This document shows, in pieces, positions 16,433 through 24,970 of a stretch of DNA of 64,000 nt. The translations under genes were made by a program, and so were the position numbers. Every line of letters begins with the position of its first letter. Position 1 is the first letter of the stretch. The DNA is from Flavobacterium agri (GTDB lineage: Bacteria > Bacteroidota > Bacteroidia > Flavobacteriales > Flavobacteriaceae). The DNA is taken from NCBI RefSeq assembly GCF_013401995.1, contig NZ_JACBJI010000001.1, positions 266,372-330,371 of the forward strand. Reading direction: 5' to 3'. The notes below the pieces were generated by a model. That model was not told where the DNA came from, did no database searches, and worked only from the letters and a program-made list of their open reading frames with translations.

Positions 16433-17956
16433 ATGCCTTCCGTTAAAAATACAAACCCTACCATCATCGTCATTTTTGGCGGTACCGGAGACCTTGCCAA
16501 CCGCAAGTTGATTCCGGCTTTCTACAATCTATATCTCGATGGCTGGATGCCCGAGAAATTCGCCCTTATCGGCCTCGGACGTACCAAATTGCACGATTCC
16601 GACTACGCCGCTCATCTGTTCGACGGGCTTACGAAGTTTTCGCGTAAAGGAAAACCCGATGCCGAAAAATGGGAGCAGTTCGCGAAATCGGTGAACTATT
16701 TCGTTTCCGATATCAATGATCTGGAATCGTATAAGGCACTTGCAGCAAAAATGGATTCCATCGATAAGCAATGGGGAATTCGTGCCGAACGCCTGTTTTA
16801 TCTTTCGGTCTCGCCTCAATTCATTGAAACGGCTACGGTGAACATCAAGAAATCGAAACTGGCCGATCATCCGAAAACCGACCGGATCATCATTGAAAAA
16901 CCATTCGGACATAACAAAGAGACGGCAATTGCACTCAACAAGTTGCTTTCCAAGACGTTCGAGGAGCAACAGATTTACCGCATCGACCATTATCTCGGAA
17001 AAGAAACGGTACAAAATATCCTTGCGTTCCGTTTTGCCAATACGCTTTTCGAACCGCTTTGGAACCGCAATTACATCGACTACGTGCAGATTACCGTTGC
17101 CGAGGAAGTAGGAGTAGAGGAACGCGGCGGATATTACGAAGGCGCGGGAGCGTTGCGCGACATGATCCAAAATCACTTGCTCCAGATTTTGTGCATGGTC
17201 GCCATGGAACCGCCGGTCTCTTTCGATGCCGAGGAAATCAGGAACAGGAAAGTGGACGTGTTGCGAGCCATACGCCGTATCCGTCCCGAAGAAGTACATC
17301 GTTATGCCGTCCGTGGCCAATATGACGCGGGTTGGGTACAAGGGAAAAAGGTACAAGCTTATCGCGATGAGCCACAGGTCGATGCGAATTCGAATACCGA
17401 AACCTTTGCGGCAATCAAATTCTATCTCGACAACTGGCGTTGGCAGGACGTTCCGTTCTATCTGCGCACCGGGAAAAGGATGCAGGAAAAAATATCGTCG
17501 ATTACGATCCAGTTTCGTCCCGTGCCGCATTCCACGTTTTCAAAAACGCAGGAAGACAGCTTGATGGCGAACCGACTCACGATCAACATCCAACCTTCTA
17601 TGGATATCCGATTGCGGTTCATGTCAAAAAAGCAAGGCCTTGAGATGAACTTGAATCCTTCGGAAATGATTTTCGATTACGACGACTGTTCGACCCAAAC
17701 GCCTGAAGCTTACGAAACATTGTTGCAGGACGCCATGCACGGAGATACGACACTGTTCATGCGTTCTGATCAGGTTGTGGAAGCCTGGGACGTGATCACG
17801 CCTATACTCGAAGCTTGGGAAAGCCGCGATTCTCTCGATTTCCCGAATTATGCCGCGGGAACCTGGGGACCCGAAAGTGCCGAGGCGCTCATTGCAAGAC
17901 AAGGGCACGTCTGGTCGCTTAATGCGCATACGACACAGAAAAAACACAAACAATGA
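16433..17956 (+). CDS. zwf: Glucose-6-phosphate 1-dehydrogenase
   Basis: 507 residues. It makes 6-phosphogluconolactone and NAD(P)H from glucose-6-phosphate. The nucleotide-binding [20 protein letters not shown], the IIEKPFGHN motif and the active-site signature [14 protein letters not shown] are intact, and the C-terminal half shows the conserved FYLRTGKRM. It lies 28 bases after gnd and overlaps pgl by 4 bases (ATGA), so the lactonase that follows is translationally coupled. Confidence 0.97.
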   Translation: MPSVKNTNPTIIVIFGGTGDLANRKLIPAFYNLYLDGWMPEKFALIGLGRTKLHDSDYAAHLFDGLTKFSRKGKPDAEKWEQFAKSVNYFVSDINDLESYKALAAKMDSIDKQWGIRAERLFYLSVSPQFIETATVNIKKSKLADHPKTDRIIIEKPFGHNKETAIALNKLLSKTFEEQQIYRIDHYLGKETVQNILAFRFANTLFEPLWNRNYIDYVQITVAEEVGVEERGGYYEGAGALRDMIQNHLLQILCMVAMEPPVSFDAEEIRNRKVDVLRAIRRIRPEEVHRYAVRGQYDAGWVQGKKVQAYRDEPQVDANSNTETFAAIKFYLDNWRWQDVPFYLRTGKRMQEKISSITIQFRPVPHSTFSKTQEDSLMANRLTINIQPSMDIRLRFMSKKQGLEMNLNPSEMIFDYDDCSTQTPEAYETLLQDAMHGDTTLFMRSDQVVEAWDVITPILEAWESRDSLDFPNYAAGTWGPESAEALIARQGHVWSLNAHTTQKKHKQ

Positions 17957-18696
17957 TCCGTATATTCCAAGATAAAAACCAATTGAGCCAAGCCGCTGCC
18001 GAAATTTTCATCGCTTCGGCACAAGAGGCCGTTTCCAAAAAAGGAAAATTCACCGTGGCTTTGACGGGAGGTTCGTCACCCGCGATTTTGTATGCATTGT
18101 TATCCGATGCCGAAAACCGCGGTAAAATCGATTGGCAAAATACATTCGTATTCTGGGGCGATGAGCGCTGGGTTCCGATCGAAGACGAAAAAAGCAACGC
18201 GGGTGCGGCATTTGCGTCGTTGCTCGACAAAATAGCGCTTCCAAAAGAAAATATTTTCCCGATGTGGAAAGCCGGCACTCAACCAGAAGGGCGGGCCAAA
18301 GAATACGAAAAAATCCTGCGCGAACATTTGGGCGATTCAGGCGAATTCGACCTGATTCTTTCAGGAATGGGCGATGATGGACATACCGCGTCGTTATTTC
18401 CGGGAACCGAAGTGCTTCACGAAAAAACGAAATGGGTCGACGCTTACTACCTCGCGCCTCAGCAGATGTTCCGAATCACTTTGACCGCTCCTTTGCTTAA
18501 CAAGGCGAAGAAAAATGTCGTTTTGGTTTTCGGAGCGAATAAAGCGCACGCATTTTCTCAGGTAATTTCGGGCAAGTACAATCCTGAACAGTATCCATCA
18601 CAACTTCTGAAGCCTGTTACAGGTGAACTGATTTGGTTGGTCGATGAGGCAGCTGCTGCAGAATTACCTTCATCCGTAAATGCGATAAAAGAGTAA
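17953..18696 (+). CDS. pgl: 6-phosphogluconolactonase (DevB type)
   Basis: 247 residues. It hydrolyses 6-phosphogluconolactone, the product of Zwf. Family motifs are [16 protein letters not shown] near the N-terminus, [18 protein letters not shown], and the catalytic region [17 protein letters not shown]. The ATG overlaps the zwf stop (ATGA). It is the last gene of the operon, and a strong terminator follows 19 bases later. Confidence 0.96.
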   Translation: MIRIFQDKNQLSQAAAEIFIASAQEAVSKKGKFTVALTGGSSPAILYALLSDAENRGKIDWQNTFVFWGDERWVPIEDEKSNAGAAFASLLDKIALPKENIFPMWKAGTQPEGRAKEYEKILREHLGDSGEFDLILSGMGDDGHTASLFPGTEVLHEKTKWVDAYYLAPQQMFRITLTAPLLNKAKKNVVLVFGANKAHAFSQVISGKYNPEQYPSQLLKPVTGELIWLVDEAAAAELPSSVNAIKE

Positions 18697-18715
18697 ATAC
18701 CATTTGCGATAAGCC

Positions 18716-18746
18716 AAAAGCCGAAGATGTAGCATCTTCGGCTTTT
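18716..18746 (+). terminator. Strong terminator of the pentose phosphate operon
   Basis: A perfect 14-base stem (AAAAGCCGAAGATG / CATCTTCGGCTTTT) with loop TAG, carrying its U-tract in the stem end. It closes the five-gene operon. Confidence 0.9.
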
Positions 18747-18801
18747 GTATTTTATACGAATGAATCGTGCGAAATTAGTCAAAAAATTTACCCAAATCGC
18801 A

Positions 18802-18831
18802 TTGATAATAATACCAAAAGGTATATTTTTG
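18802..18831 (+). promoter_or_regulatory. TetR gene promoter with embedded operator
   Basis: -33 TTG (18802-18804), 19-base spacer, perfect -7 TATTTTTG (18824-18831). The dyad ATACC-AAAA-GGTAT (18811-18824) fills the spacer between the two boxes and touches the -7 box, which is where a repressor would block polymerase. The same dyad lies before the MFS gene. Confidence 0.75.
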
Positions 18832-18851
18832 TATCGTCAAATTAGACCGTC

Positions 18852-19442
18852 ATGTCAAAAGCCGAAAAAACACGTCAGTTCATCATAGAGAAAACCGCGC
18901 CTGTGTTCAACAAGAAAGGTTATGTGGGCACGTCACTCAATGATATGATCGAGGTGACCGGGCTAACCAAAGGCAGCATTTACGGTAATTTCGAGAACAA
19001 GGACGAGGTGATGATCGCGGCTTTCGAGTACAATCTCAAAATGCTCAGACAGCGTTTCAATGCCGATATCGACAACAAGGCGACCTATAAAGAGAAGCTC
19101 TATTCCTATCCGGAGCGCTATCGGGCGTATTTTGACAAGTTGATCATCAGCGGCGGTTGTCCGATACAAAATACAGCGGTCGAAGCCGATGATACGCATC
19201 CCGTACTAAAGGATATGGCCATGGAAGCCATCCTTTCGTGGAAAAACAGTATCGTGAGTCTTATCGAAAAAGGTATCGAAGCAGGAGAATTCAAAGCGCC
19301 GGGCATAAATCCCGAAAGAGTTGCACTGACTATGGTCGCCACGATAGAAGGCGCTGTGTTGATTACGCGTCTTACGGGAAGACTCGATCATTTGGGAAGC
19401 ATCATGGATTCCGTAAAAAAAATGATAGACGATTTGGGCTGA
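18852..19442 (+). CDS. TetR/AcrR family transcriptional regulator
   Basis: 196 residues. The N-terminal TetR helix-turn-helix is clear (about 5-55: TRQFIIEKTAPVFNKKGY, then TGLTKGSIYGNFENKDEV). The C-terminal half (about 60-196) is the helical ligand-binding and dimerisation part, with a Cys in the SGGCPIQN loop typical of the TetR_C_6/YcdC-like branch. Its promoter carries a dyad repeated before the MFS exporter 50 bases downstream of its stop. It therefore probably represses itself and the exporter, and is released by an exported compound. The inducer is not readable from sequence. Confidence 0.92.
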   Translation: MSKAEKTRQFIIEKTAPVFNKKGYVGTSLNDMIEVTGLTKGSIYGNFENKDEVMIAAFEYNLKMLRQRFNADIDNKATYKEKLYSYPERYRAYFDKLIISGGCPIQNTAVEADDTHPVLKDMAMEAILSWKNSIVSLIEKGIEAGEFKAPGINPERVALTMVATIEGAVLITRLTGRLDHLGSIMDSVKKMIDDLG

Positions 19443-19459
19443 TTTTTTTTGATTTAAAA

Positions 19460-19475
19460 TATACCGATTGGTATA
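19460..19475. promoter_or_regulatory. Second TetR operator, before the MFS exporter
   Basis: TATACC-GATT-GGTATA shares the ATACC-N4-GGTAT core with the site in the TetR promoter. It lies 17 bases before the exporter ATG. No clear TAnnTTTG box accompanies it. Confidence 0.65.
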
Positions 19476-19491
19476 AAATATTATTTATCCG

Positions 19492-21036
19492 ATGGATACA
19501 AGACAAAAAATACTCATGATTACCGTAATCGGCGCCGCCATTATGGAACTGATCGACATTTCTATCGTCAACGTCGCGCTCTCGCACATGAGCGGCAATC
19601 TCGGCGCGACGCTCGAAGATACCTCGTGGGTAATCACGGCCTATGCGATCGCCAATGTAATTATCATACCGATGACGAGTTTCCTCACGACCAATCTCGG
19701 CCGGCGCAATTACTATATAGGATCGATACTACTGTTCACGTTCTGTTCGTTCATGTGCGGCAATTCGGGCAATATTTGGGAACTCGTGATTTTCCGTTTC
19801 CTGCAAGGTCTTGGAGGCGGCGCACTTTTGTCGGTTTCAGCCGCAGTCGTTTACGAATTGTTCCCGAAAGAGAAACAGGCTACGGCAAGCGCACTTTTCG
19901 GGATCGGGATTTTCATCGGACCGACCATCGGACCCACACTCGGAGGTTATATCACAGAATTCGCTTCGTGGCCGTGGATTTTTTACATAAACGTACCTAT
20001 CGGAATCATCGTCGCGATCTCGTGTTACTTCCTGCTCGGCGAACCATCGACCGCCGGTAAAAAAGGCAAAGTCGACTGGATCGGAATCGCTTTGCTTGCG
20101 ATAGGCGTTGGTGCTTTGCAGATCGTGCTCGAAAGAGGGCAGACCGATGATTGGTTCGAAGCGCGGTACATCGTGGTGTTATCGGTCATCGCGTTCTTCT
20201 CGCTTTTGTTCTTTATTTTTTGGGAACTGCACGTCGATTATCCGGTAGTCGATCTGCGCGTGCTCAAAAGCAAATCGCTTATGATTGCCGCAATCCTGAC
20301 GTTCATTACCGGTATCGGAATGTTCACTTCGATCTATCTCACTCCCGTATTTGCACAACGGTTATTGGCTTTTTCACCATCGCAGACAGGCGTTTTGCTG
20401 TTGCCCGGATCGGTCGTGGCGCTGATTGCACTGATTTTGTCGGGTAAAATGCTGCAACGCGGCGTATCGCCGGCACTTATCGTATTGCTTGGCTTTTTGT
20501 GTTTTATTTATTTCAATTGGGCGATGTCGCAAGTGACCCTCGATACGTCGGCTTCATATATCGCCGTCAGCCTGATATTCCGTGCCGTGGGAATGGCCTT
20601 CCTGACCGTTCCTTTGGCTACATTGGCCGTTTCTTCACTCGCTCCCGAAGACATGCCACAAGGTGCGGCCATGAACAACATGATGCGTCAATTGGGCGGT
20701 TCGTTCGGGATTTCGATCCTCAATACGTTCGTGGCGCGTCGCATTGCGGCTCATCGTGTCGATATGATCAGTGACATTTCCGAAACCAATACGATCGCCA
20801 TGGACAGGTTGCACCAACTTACCAAAGCATTCGAACAAAAAGGATTCGCCGAAATCGATGCCAAACTGCGTGCGTTGCAACTCATGGACAACGTCGTACA
20901 GAAGCAATCGTCTCTGTTGAGTTATATAGACGGATATTTGCTTATAGGACTTTTCTTCACTTTGGCGCTTCCATTGTTGATTCTCGTCGCCCGCAGGCAA
21001 AAAGGCAAGCTCGTCGTGGCTTCTGCAGACCATTGA
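19492..21036 (+). CDS. DHA2-family MFS drug exporter (EmrB/QacA type)
   Basis: 514 residues with about 14 predicted membrane helices, the DHA2 count. Helix 1 carries MELIDISIVNVALSHMSGNL, and the family motif C appears as GIGIFIGPTIGPTLGGYI. The end LPLLILVARRQKGK fits the usual cytosolic tail. It is a proton-driven exporter of the inner membrane. It follows the TetR gene with a matching operator in front. No HlyD/EmrA adaptor or TolC-like gene is nearby, so it may act alone or borrow partners from elsewhere. Confidence 0.92.
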   Translation: MDTRQKILMITVIGAAIMELIDISIVNVALSHMSGNLGATLEDTSWVITAYAIANVIIIPMTSFLTTNLGRRNYYIGSILLFTFCSFMCGNSGNIWELVIFRFLQGLGGGALLSVSAAVVYELFPKEKQATASALFGIGIFIGPTIGPTLGGYITEFASWPWIFYINVPIGIIVAISCYFLLGEPSTAGKKGKVDWIGIALLAIGVGALQIVLERGQTDDWFEARYIVVLSVIAFFSLLFFIFWELHVDYPVVDLRVLKSKSLMIAAILTFITGIGMFTSIYLTPVFAQRLLAFSPSQTGVLLLPGSVVALIALILSGKMLQRGVSPALIVLLGFLCFIYFNWAMSQVTLDTSASYIAVSLIFRAVGMAFLTVPLATLAVSSLAPEDMPQGAAMNNMMRQLGGSFGISILNTFVARRIAAHRVDMISDISETNTIAMDRLHQLTKAFEQKGFAEIDAKLRALQLMDNVVQKQSSLLSYIDGYLLIGLFFTLALPLLILVARRQKGKLVVASADH

Positions 21037-21093
21037 TTTTTAGCGCCTTCCTGAAAACGCCAAAAATATTTGGATTTGATGGCTTTCGGGATT

Positions 21094-21124
21094 TTGACAA
21101 TTCCAAAACCATGACGTAAATTTG
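21094..21124 (+). promoter_or_regulatory. Promoter of ppa, predicting a leaderless mRNA
   Basis: -33 TTG (21094-21096), 20-base spacer, perfect -7 TAAATTTG (21117-21124). The ppa ATG begins only 5 bases after the -7 box, so transcription should begin at or next to the start codon. Confidence 0.75.
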
Positions 21125-21128
21125 CCGC

Positions 21129-21668
21129 ATGAACGCAAATCCATGGCACGACGTGCCCTACGGCGAAGAGTCGCCCCGAATCGTAAACGGCATCATCGAA
21201 ATCCCAAAGGGAAGCCGTGCAAAATATGAATTAGACAAAGAAACCGGACTGCTCAAGCTGGATCGGGTATTGTTTTCATCTGTATATTACCCGGCCAATT
21301 ACGGCTTTATCCCGCAAACATATTGCGATGACAAAGACCCGCTCGACATATTGGTGATTTCGCAGGTAAAGATCGTACCGCTTTGTATGGTCGAAGCTAA
21401 AGTAATCGGCGTGATGCGCATGATTGACGGAGGTGAGGCAGACGACAAGATCATCGCAGTAGCCCAAGGCGATCCGAGCGTAAGCCATATCGAAGACATT
21501 TCACAATTGCCGGAGCACTTCATTTCCGAAATGCGCAATTTCTTCGAGGATTACAAGAAACTTGAACACAAGACCGTCGTCGTCGAGGAATTCCAGGACA
21601 GGTTTGTGGCCGAGCAGATCGTGATCAAAGCCATCCAGGACTACAAGGACGTATTCGGCAAAAACTGA
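21129..21668 (+). CDS. ppa: Inorganic pyrophosphatase (family I)
   Basis: 179 residues. It hydrolyses pyrophosphate to phosphate with Mg2+, pulling biosynthetic reactions forward. The family signature [10 protein letters not shown] with its aspartates is intact, and [18 protein letters not shown] and [11 protein letters not shown] are conserved substrate-binding segments. The start is fixed because the conserved N-terminus [13 protein letters not shown] follows the ATG immediately. That leaves almost no room for a leader or ribosome-binding site between the -7 box and the start. Confidence 0.96.
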   Translation: MNANPWHDVPYGEESPRIVNGIIEIPKGSRAKYELDKETGLLKLDRVLFSSVYYPANYGFIPQTYCDDKDPLDILVISQVKIVPLCMVEAKVIGVMRMIDGGEADDKIIAVAQGDPSVSHIEDISQLPEHFISEMRNFFEDYKKLEHKTVVVEEFQDRFVAEQIVIKAIQDYKDVFGKN

Positions 21669-21693
21669 TTTAGGCTTTCCTTAAGAAATTTTA

Positions 21694-21726
21694 TTTGGTT
21701 TTTTGAACAAGAACCTGTTAGCTTTG
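21694..21726 (+). promoter_or_regulatory. Promoter of the leader-peptide/transporter operon
   Basis: -33 TTTG (21694-21697), 21-base spacer, perfect -7 TAGCTTTG (21719-21726). Leader ORF1 begins 8 bases after the box, so its mRNA would be leaderless or nearly so. Confidence 0.7.
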
Positions 21727-21734
21727 TACCCGAA

Positions 21735-21821
21735 ATGAAAAACAAACGCCATAATACGATGATTTCAATGTGCCGCATGATGTGCCGCAACAATCATCCG
21801 TATACCGAAATGGCCTTGTAA
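21735..21821 (+). CDS. Leader peptide 1, Met/Cys-rich, 28 aa
   Basis: 28 codons, too short for a normal gene call. The peptide begins MKNKRHNTM and has six Met, two Cys, two His, three Arg and four Asn. Codons 12-18 read Met-Cys-Arg-Met-Met-Cys-Arg, and ATGTGCCGC occurs twice within 21 bases. A strong terminator lies 29 bases after the stop. Bases 21807-21814 (GAAATGGC, codons 25-27) can pair with the 5' arm of that terminator (GCCTTTC, 21851-21857) with one bulged base. A ribosome stalled at the Met/Cys codons would leave this segment free to form an antiterminator, while one reaching the stop would cover it. That mechanism is inference. Confidence 0.65.
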   Translation: MKNKRHNTMISMCRMMCRNNHPYTEMAL

Positions 21822-21850
21822 ATAAGTAATATCACGTATTTTTTATATGA

Positions 21851-21876
21851 GCCTTTCCATCCAGAAAGGCTTTTTT
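21851..21876 (+). terminator. Attenuator terminator 1
   Basis: A perfect 7-base stem GCCTTTC / GAAAGGC with a 6-base loop (CATCCA), followed by six Ts. It lies between the two leader ORFs and cannot serve an upstream gene other than leader ORF1. Confidence 0.85.
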
Positions 21877-21899
21877 ATTGACTTTTAAAACCTTTTGTC

Positions 21900-21986
21900 A
21901 TGAAGAATTTCGCCAACAATCGCATGTGTATGAACCATTGTCATAAGACGATGCGCCTCCATTGTTGCCGGAAAGAATCTGTATAG
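21900..21986 (+). CDS. Leader peptide 2, Cys/Met/His-rich, 28 aa
   Basis: Also exactly 28 codons and also beginning MKN. It has four Met, four Cys, three His, three Arg and four Asn, with a Met-Cys-Met-Asn-His-Cys-His run at codons 9-15 and Cys-Cys at 22-23. It resembles leader 1 in length, start and composition rather than in exact sequence, so selection on amino-acid content is likelier than recent duplication. A second terminator begins 21 bases after the stop. Antiterminator pairing is weaker here: GGAAAG at 21970-21975 against CCTTCC at 22012-22017. Confidence 0.65.
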   Translation: MKNFANNRMCMNHCHKTMRLHCCRKESV

Positions 21987-22006
21987 CCATACGCTGACAC
22001 GAACAC

Positions 22007-22042
22007 AAGGTCCTTCCTCAACACGAGCAAGGGCCTTTTTTT
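22007..22042 (+). terminator. Attenuator terminator 2
   Basis: AAGGTCCTT (22007-22015) pairs with AAGGGCCTT (22029-22037) over nine pairs including one T-G. The loop is 13 bases and a run of seven Ts ends at 22042, just 23 bases before the EamA transporter ATG. Confidence 0.85.
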
Positions 22043-22064
22043 ATTCATTTCAAAAATCAGACAC

Positions 22065-23069
22065 ATGTCACTTATCAAAAATAAATTCGCGTTTACCGTT
22101 TTTCTGGCTTTCGCCGGAATTTACGTCATTTGGGGATCGACTTTCCTCGCCATATCATACGGACTGACCGGTTTTCCGCCGTTCCTGCTTTCGGGATTGC
22201 GGTTTTTCGGAGCCGGTCTTATACTATTCCTGTGGAGGAAAAGCAAATCGGACACTTCGGGCACTTTTTCCGACTGGAGAAAAAATGCGTTCACGGGAAT
22301 CCTGATCCTTACCGGCGGAACGGGGCTCGTCGCCTGGGGCGAACAATTCGTCACTTCTACGGAAGCCGCGATCGCCATTGCAACCGGGCCGTTCTGGTTC
22401 ATCGCGCTCGACAGGAAAAACTGGGGTTATTACTTTTCGAACAAATTCATAACCGGCGGCCTTGCCATTGGGTTCGCGGGACTTGTGCTGTTTCTCAAAG
22501 GCAGCATGTCATCGACAGTTTCAGAAGCTTCGGGCGGTTTGAGGCTGATTGCATTCCTCGTTTTGGCCCTGAGTTCGGTTTCCTGGGTTTTGGGTTCGCT
22601 GTATTCGAAAAACAATCCGGCGGGCAACTCTACGTTCATGAACATCGCCCAACAACTGCTCGTCGCGGGTTTTGCGAGCTTCGTGATTTCGGGACTCAGA
22701 GGCGAGTGGGCGCAATTTTCGGTTTCCGAAGTGCCGACTAACGCGATTCTCGGGCTGCTGTTCCTGATTTTTTTCGGATCGATCGCCGCCTATGTGTCGT
22801 ACATTTGGTTATTGACCGTAAAAGATCCGGTGCTCGTAAGCACGCACACCTATATCAACCCGATCGTGGCCGTGGTCATCGGATGGATATTGGCAAACGA
22901 AAGCATCACGTCGATACAATTCGCAGGACTGGCCATCATCCTTTTCGGCGTATTGCTCACGAATTCGGCTCGGTATAAAATCGGTAAACGAAGTCAGGTC
23001 AGGCTTAGGCGCATCAACCAGATGCTTTCGAGAATCACAAGTCCTTACAAATACATAACCCATTATTGA
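22065..23069 (+). CDS. EamA/DMT-family transporter
   Basis: 334 residues with ten membrane helices in two EamA repeats (about 10-140 and 160-300). Landmarks are YVIWGSTFLAISYGLTGFPPFLLSG-like helix 1-2 sequence (residues about 20-45), TEAAIAIATGPFW at the end of the first repeat, and KDPVLVSTHTYINPIVAV in the second. Family members export amino acids and related metabolites (RhtA, YdeD/EamA, which exports cysteine and O-acetylserine) or import purines or nucleotides, so the substrate cannot be fixed by family alone. It is placed behind two Met/Cys-rich leader attenuators and 1 base before an amino-acid permease gene. A role in amino-acid or sulfur metabolite traffic is therefore a reasonable inference. 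Confidence 0.9.
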   Translation: MSLIKNKFAFTVFLAFAGIYVIWGSTFLAISYGLTGFPPFLLSGLRFFGAGLILFLWRKSKSDTSGTFSDWRKNAFTGILILTGGTGLVAWGEQFVTSTEAAIAIATGPFWFIALDRKNWGYYFSNKFITGGLAIGFAGLVLFLKGSMSSTVSEASGGLRLIAFLVLALSSVSWVLGSLYSKNNPAGNSTFMNIAQQLLVAGFASFVISGLRGEWAQFSVSEVPTNAILGLLFLIFFGSIAAYVSYIWLLTVKDPVLVSTHTYINPIVAVVIGWILANESITSIQFAGLAIILFGVLLTNSARYKIGKRSQVRLRRINQMLSRITSPYKYITHY

Positions 23070-23070
23070 T

Positions 23071-24537
23071 ATGCTCAGGAAATCTATAGAAGCACTCAAG
23101 GTAGAAGCGGCCCAAAGCGGGAAAAGCTCACTTAAAAGAAGCCTCGGTCCGGTCAATCTCATCGCGATCGGCGTCGGAGTCATCATAGGCGCGGGACTTT
23201 TCTCGCTGACCGGGATCGCCGCTGCCGAAAATACGGGTCCGGCCGTGACCTTATCGTTTATTATTGCCGCCGTCGGATGCGCGTTCAGTGCGTTGTGTTA
23301 CGCCGAATTCGCGGCCATGGTTCCGGTTTCGGGAAGCGCTTACACTTACGCCTACGCAACTTTGGGCGAGTTGTTCGCCTGGATCATCGGTTGGGATCTC
23401 GTACTCGAATATTCGGTCGGAGCGGCAACGGTCGGCATCAGTTGGTCGCAATATCTCGTCAAATTCCTCGATTCGTTCGGCATCCATATTCCGCCACAAC
23501 TCGTGCAATCGCCATTTGAAACCGTGACGATGCAAGACGGTTCGACAGTGTCGGGAATCATCAATCTGCCCGCCGTTCTGATCATCGCGCTGATCACATC
23601 GATCATCATCAGGGGAACGAAAAGTTCGGCTTTGTTCAACGTGATCGTCGTGGCTTTAAAAGTCGGCGTCGTTTTGGTCTTCATCGCTTTGGGATGGCAC
23701 TATATCGATCCGGCCAATTATCAGCCGTATATTCCGCAAAACACGGGTACGTTCGGTGAATTCGGATGGAGCGGCGTACTACGAGGCGCCGGAGTCGTAT
23801 TCTTCGTATTCATCGGGTTCGACATCGTCGCGACCATGGCACAGGAAACGAAAAATCCGCAGCGCAACATGCCTATAGGGATTCTCGGTTCGCTTTTGGT
23901 CTGTACCGTTTTATTCATCCTTTTCGGATACGTGATGACAGGAATGGCCAATTACACCGAATTCAAGGACAGCGCCGCGCCCGTTGCCATCGCGATTGCG
24001 CATACGCCTTATCAATGGCTCGCGACGGCAGTGATTCTTGCGATTCTGATCGGATACACTTCGGTTATTCTTGTCGATCTTTTGGGACAGTCGCGCGTGT
24101 TTTATGCGATGAGCAAGGACGGATTGTTGCCGCAAATTTTCTCTCGCCTGCATCCCAAATTCAACACGCCGTCGAAATCGAACGTCGTATTGTGTGTTTT
24201 CATCAGCTTGTTCGCAGGTTTCGTACCGATAAGCGTGGTGGGCGAAATGACGAGTATCGGAACATTGCTCGCTTTCGTGATGGTGTGTCTCGGCATATTG
24301 ATTTTGCGCAAACGACAACCCGATGCAGAACGTCCGTTCAAGACGCCTTTCGTTCCGCTTGTCCCGATTTTGGGCATTTTGACTTGCGTGGTCATGATGG
24401 TTTCGCTTCCGCTCGACACGTGGATCAGGCTTTTCGTCTGGCTGGCGATCGGTTTCGCGATTTACTTCGCTTACGGAAAGAAAAACAGTAAACTGAGAAA
24501 CGGTATTTCCGTTGCCCAAGATTCCGTCAAAGAGTAA
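23071..24537 (+). CDS. APC-family amino-acid permease (CAT-like)
   Basis: 488 residues with about 12 membrane helices. The N-terminal VIIGAGLFSLTGIAA is the substrate-binding unwound segment of APC transporters, followed by AEFAAMVPVSGSAYTYAY and VFFVFIGFDIVATMAQE, all typical of the cationic-amino-acid-transporter branch. It should be an inner-membrane importer or exchanger of amino acids. It starts 1 base after the EamA gene stop and is therefore in the same operon, under the tandem leader attenuators. A second APC permease lies at 47641. Confidence 0.92.
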   Translation: MLRKSIEALKVEAAQSGKSSLKRSLGPVNLIAIGVGVIIGAGLFSLTGIAAAENTGPAVTLSFIIAAVGCAFSALCYAEFAAMVPVSGSAYTYAYATLGELFAWIIGWDLVLEYSVGAATVGISWSQYLVKFLDSFGIHIPPQLVQSPFETVTMQDGSTVSGIINLPAVLIIALITSIIIRGTKSSALFNVIVVALKVGVVLVFIALGWHYIDPANYQPYIPQNTGTFGEFGWSGVLRGAGVVFFVFIGFDIVATMAQETKNPQRNMPIGILGSLLVCTVLFILFGYVMTGMANYTEFKDSAAPVAIAIAHTPYQWLATAVILAILIGYTSVILVDLLGQSRVFYAMSKDGLLPQIFSRLHPKFNTPSKSNVVLCVFISLFAGFVPISVVGEMTSIGTLLAFVMVCLGILILRKRQPDAERPFKTPFVPLVPILGILTCVVMMVSLPLDTWIRLFVWLAIGFAIYFAYGKKNSKLRNGISVAQDSVKE

Positions 24538-24554
24538 CGATTGCCATAATCGGA

Positions 24555-24590
24555 CAAAACCCTTTCTATCTGCGGACGGAAAGGGTTTTG
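24555..24590. terminator. Bidirectional terminator between convergent genes
   Basis: A perfect 12-base stem CAAAACCCTTTC / GAAAGGGTTTTG with a 12-base loop. It lies between the permease (plus) and the DUF1508 gene (minus) and has A/T-rich flanks in both directions. Confidence 0.85.
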
Positions 24591-24595
24591 TTCGT

Positions 24596-24970
24596 TTATA
24601 AAGACTCGATTTCGATTTCTTCTTCTTCAGGAAAAATGGCTTCCGCGTCCGAAAAGTCGAGCACTTCGCCTACAGATGAATATTTGAGGATTTCATCGAT
24701 GCCTTTCTTGAGCAGCAATTCCGTCGTGTATTTTCGGCTGTTGGCCAACACGAGACCGCCTTTCGACAATCGGAAGAAATATTTGCCGCCCGCATTTCTC
24801 ACCTTCGTAAACGTGAACATGTCGATGTGGTTGCGGATACCGTCTATCATCAGCTCGCAATCGGACTTGTTCTTGCAACCGATGCTCGTAAAAATAGTCT
24901 TGCCTTTGCGCGAGGCGAAAATGAATTTGTAATCTCCGTTAAAGCGTTTGCTGATGACGAATGTGCCCAT
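24596..24970 (-). CDS. DUF1508 (YegP-like) protein, two tandem domains
   Basis: 124 residues. Two copies of the short DUF1508 fold lie in tandem (about 1-50: FVISKRFNGDYKFIFASRKG; about 51-100: FTKVRNAGGKYFFRLSKGG), followed by an acidic tail (EEEEIEIE). The family is small, cytosolic and of unknown biochemical role. The second repeat keeps the usual N-x-x-G-K-x-x-F-R-L spacing. It stands alone, convergent with the permease operon. Confidence 0.85.
   Translation of the reverse strand: MGTFVISKRFNGDYKFIFASRKGKTIFTSIGCKNKSDCELMIDGIRNHIDMFTFTKVRNAGGKYFFRLSKGGLVLANSRKYTTELLLKKGIDEILKYSSVGEVLDFSDAEAIFPEEEEIEIESL

Larger units (their letters stand above)
21669..22064 (+). promoter_or_regulatory. 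Tandem leader-peptide attenuator region
   Basis: A 396-base region containing one consensus promoter, two 28-codon ORFs and two intrinsic terminators in the order promoter, ORF1, terminator 1, ORF2, terminator 2, EamA gene. This is the layout expected of transcription attenuation, here doubled. The separate parts are listed individually. Confidence 0.75.

Noticed and set aside
16529..17530. 333-aa minus-strand open frame opposite zwf
   Set aside because: Shadow of zwf, which has full motif support; no promoter and no recognisable domain.
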